Origin: Arthrobacter sp. StoSoilA2
GTDB lineage: Bacteria; Actinomycetota; Actinomycetes; Actinomycetales; Micrococcaceae
Assembly (NCBI RefSeq): GCF_019977195.1
Contig: NZ_AP024643.1
Coordinates: 4,030,001 to 4,094,000 of the forward strand
Length of the DNA: 64,000 nt
Reading direction: 5' to 3'
Part shown: positions 62,490 to 64,000 of the stretch, in pieces
How positions within the stretch are numbered: the stretch's first letter is position 1
Layout of the letters: each line of letters opens with the position of its first letter
Made by a program: the position numbers and the translations under genes
The notes under the pieces: model-generated
The model's database searches: none
Seen by the model: only the letters and a program-made list of their open reading frames with translations
What the model was told of the DNA's origin: nothing

Positions 62490-62758
62490 TGGAATTCCTA
62501 AGGCTCGGGAACATTGACTCCTCCAGCGTAGGAATCCTGTCATGTTAAATGACAAGATGATGTGATTCTTGTGACAAAACTTGTGAAAAGGCTGCGTCAT
62601 GTGGCGACAAAGGGGAACTTTTCCGCGGGCGGGACTCGTTGGAAACCCAGCGCAATGCTCACCTCCGTCCCACCTCGGCGCGATGCCATAAATGGCTCGG
62701 CACTTGGGAAGTCGGCAGTGATGCCCCTCCCGCCGTCGTTCTTGCTTCTCGCAGCCCA

Positions 62759-62780
62759 TAAACTAAGGCTCCTTAGTTTA
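62759..62780. promoter_or_regulatory. Perfect palindrome before the acyl-CoA dehydrogenase-like gene
   Basis: TAAACTAAGG and CCTTAGTTTA form 10-bp perfect arms around CT, 11 bases before the ATG. An operator here would overlap the ribosome site and early transcript. The regulator is unknown. The rest of 62490-62791 holds the divergent SulP-CA leader but no gene. Confidence 0.6.
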
Positions 62781-62791
62781 GGCTTGAGTCC

Positions 62792-63865
62792 ATGAGCGAC
62801 CCCGAAGCCCAACCCGTACGCATCAGTTCCGAGTCCGTTCAACTTCAAGCCCTCGAACCCGTACTCGAACAAATCCGGGCGGCCGTGGGTAACATCCCTG
62901 AACTGTTGGCCATTGCCGGGGAGATAGGACACACTGCTCCGAAGCCTGGCGAGGGCAACACAGCCAAGCTCTGGGAACTCCTGGCGTCCGTCACGGCCGT
63001 GGACGTGGCCGCCGGACGCGTCCTTGAACCCCACCTGGACGCCCTCGCGATCCTGGCCCAGTCCGGTTCCGAAGCAGTCGCGACAGGCCCGTGGGGAGTC
63101 TTCGCGGCCGAAGGTCCCGGCATGAAACTCGAGGCCAAGACCGACCCTGCCGGAAACTACGTACTCAACGGCGCCAAACCATGGTGCTCGCTGGCCGCCC
63201 AGCTGGACAATGCCATCATCACAGCCCACACGGAGGGCAACGGCAGGACGGCCTTCGCCGTCAGCCTGAAGGACCCTGGAGTTTCGTGCGAAACCCCGAG
63301 GTGGACCAGCCGGGGCCTGCAGGAAATCCCCAGCGGCACCGTCCACTTCGAGCATGTGAAGGCAGCACCGGTGGGCGACGAGGACTGGTATTTCAAACGT
63401 CCCGGCTTCGCGTGGGGTGGCATGGGAGTGGCCTCGTGCTGGTTCGGCGGAGCCGTGGCAATGGCCCGTGACTTCAGGGCAGCCCTGGCCGCGGGCGTAG
63501 GAAACGGCCGGAACCCGGACCAGATCGCCCTCGCTTCCCTGGGCGAGGTGGACCGGATCCTCACCTCCGTCGGCGGATACCTGGCCGCAACAGCCGAACG
63601 GATCGACGCCGGCCGGCTGGCCGATTCAGGTGGAGACGGCTCCAGCGCCTGGAGCGAAGCCTTGCGCGTCCGCGGGACTGTTGCCGCCGCCGTCGAACGT
63701 GTCCAAACGGTTGTGAGCCAGAACCTTGGACCGGGCCCGCTGGCTTTCAACGAGGGGTACGGAAAACGAATGGCGGACCTGTCCTTATACATTCGCCAGC
63801 ACCACGCCCTGAGAGACGACGCGCAGTTGGGCGCCTTGACTCTGGATGGGGACGCCGGATGGTGA
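62792..63865 (+). CDS. Acyl-CoA dehydrogenase-like protein
   Basis: This 357-residue protein has the acyl-CoA dehydrogenase fold but is short. WGVFAAEGPGMKLEA, GAKPWCSLAAQLDNAIITA, FAVSLKDPGVSCETPRW and RIDAGRLADSG match the middle and helical domains. The usual catalytic Glu region is not clear. In actinobacteria this type often sits with PIG-L, a methyltransferase and a glycosyltransferase, as here with PIG-L downstream. The pathway is unassigned. A palindrome just upstream may be its operator. Confidence 0.78.
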   Translation: MSDPEAQPVRISSESVQLQALEPVLEQIRAAVGNIPELLAIAGEIGHTAPKPGEGNTAKLWELLASVTAVDVAAGRVLEPHLDALAILAQSGSEAVATGPWGVFAAEGPGMKLEAKTDPAGNYVLNGAKPWCSLAAQLDNAIITAHTEGNGRTAFAVSLKDPGVSCETPRWTSRGLQEIPSGTVHFEHVKAAPVGDEDWYFKRPGFAWGGMGVASCWFGGAVAMARDFRAALAAGVGNGRNPDQIALASLGEVDRILTSVGGYLAATAERIDAGRLADSGGDGSSAWSEALRVRGTVAAAVERVQTVVSQNLGPGPLAFNEGYGKRMADLSLYIRQHHALRDDAQLGALTLDGDAGW

Positions 63866-64000
63866 GCTTCTCGCACGCAGACACGGGAACAACCGAGGCG
63901 GAATGGGCGGCCAGCGGCGTCGCTGCCTTGCCGGAGTTGCCGCTGGACGCAAGCGAACTCACAAGCATGGCCTTTGTGGTGCTCGCCGCGCACCCGGACG
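63859..64000 (+). CDS. PIG-L family deacetylase, N-terminal part
   Basis: The visible 47 codons end in MAFVVLAAHPD, the start of the AHPDD zinc motif of PIG-L N-acetylglucosaminyl deacetylases. The ATG at 63859 or the GTG at 63862 overlaps the previous stop. The gene runs off the right edge. It likely deacetylates a sugar or mycothiol-like conjugate. Confidence 0.75.
   Translation, partial: MVSFSHADTGTTEAEWAASGVAALPELPLDASELTSMAFVVLAAHPD

Overview
The window is a high-GC actinobacterial chromosome segment, most likely from Arthrobacter or Paenarthrobacter. Evidence: GC-rich codon use with many GTG/TTG starts, actinobacterial class A PBPs with Pro/Gly tails, an AceE-type E1, an Arthrobacter-like uricase, and GlnR-like boxes. 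I see no insertion sequence, prophage, CRISPR array or rRNA. One tRNA is present: tRNA-Pro with anticodon CGG.

Layout. 0-8 kb: partial NUDIX-like gene, ridA, a DUF4177 gene, a class A PBP, a metallophosphoesterase and a heterodimeric ABC exporter. 8-10 kb: tRNA-Pro, then a small secreted peptide gene whose product carries two copies of IGNWPDPM, divergent from an HTH-TPR regulator. This resembles a Gram-positive RRNPP peptide-signalling pair. 10-15.5 kb: purC, purD, asparaginase, a sterol-carrier-like protein and a dicarboxylate symporter. 15.6-43.5 kb: a large purine, ureide and glyoxylate catabolic region. It encodes an SDR, a hydantoin/allantoin racemase-like protein, an NCS1 permease, AceE, a MobA-like Moco enzyme, xanthine dehydrogenase (FeS-Moco fusion plus FAD subunit) with XdhC, a purine permease, guanine deaminase, 8-oxoguanine deaminase, uricase, a urate/xanthine permease, an IclR (AllR-like) regulator, malic enzyme, malate synthase, a DUF6986 aldolase-like protein and ureidoglycine aminohydrolase. 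43.6-49.6 kb: a DinB-like protein and a five-gene surface cluster (NAGPA-type protein, GT2-GtrA, DUF4956, VTC, Cthe_2159-like lipoprotein). 50-64 kb: MFS plus a second racemase-like protein, an orphan HATPase, a second class A PBP, a glutamine amidotransferase, an MFS exporter, an ammonium transporter, DUF1992, VOC, a SulP-carbonic anhydrase fusion, and an acyl-CoA dehydrogenase-like/PIG-L pair.

How it fits together. Guanine and 8-oxoguanine are deaminated, xanthine is oxidised to urate, and uricase opens the ring. AllE acts late in ureide breakdown. The glyoxylate released can be oxidised by malate synthase, malic enzyme and pyruvate dehydrogenase, which form a closed dicarboxylic acid cycle. 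Seven intergenic regions in this set carry paired 17-bp boxes, best copies TTTCC-N7-GGAAA, always offset by 21 bp. I infer that these are operators of the window's IclR regulator. The HIU hydrolase, OHCU decarboxylase, allantoinase and allantoicase needed to complete the route are not in the window.

Many gene ends carry long perfect hairpins. Some look like plain terminators. Others form families with shared flanks or covarying stems, and two of these bracket a DUF559-type nuclease-like gene.
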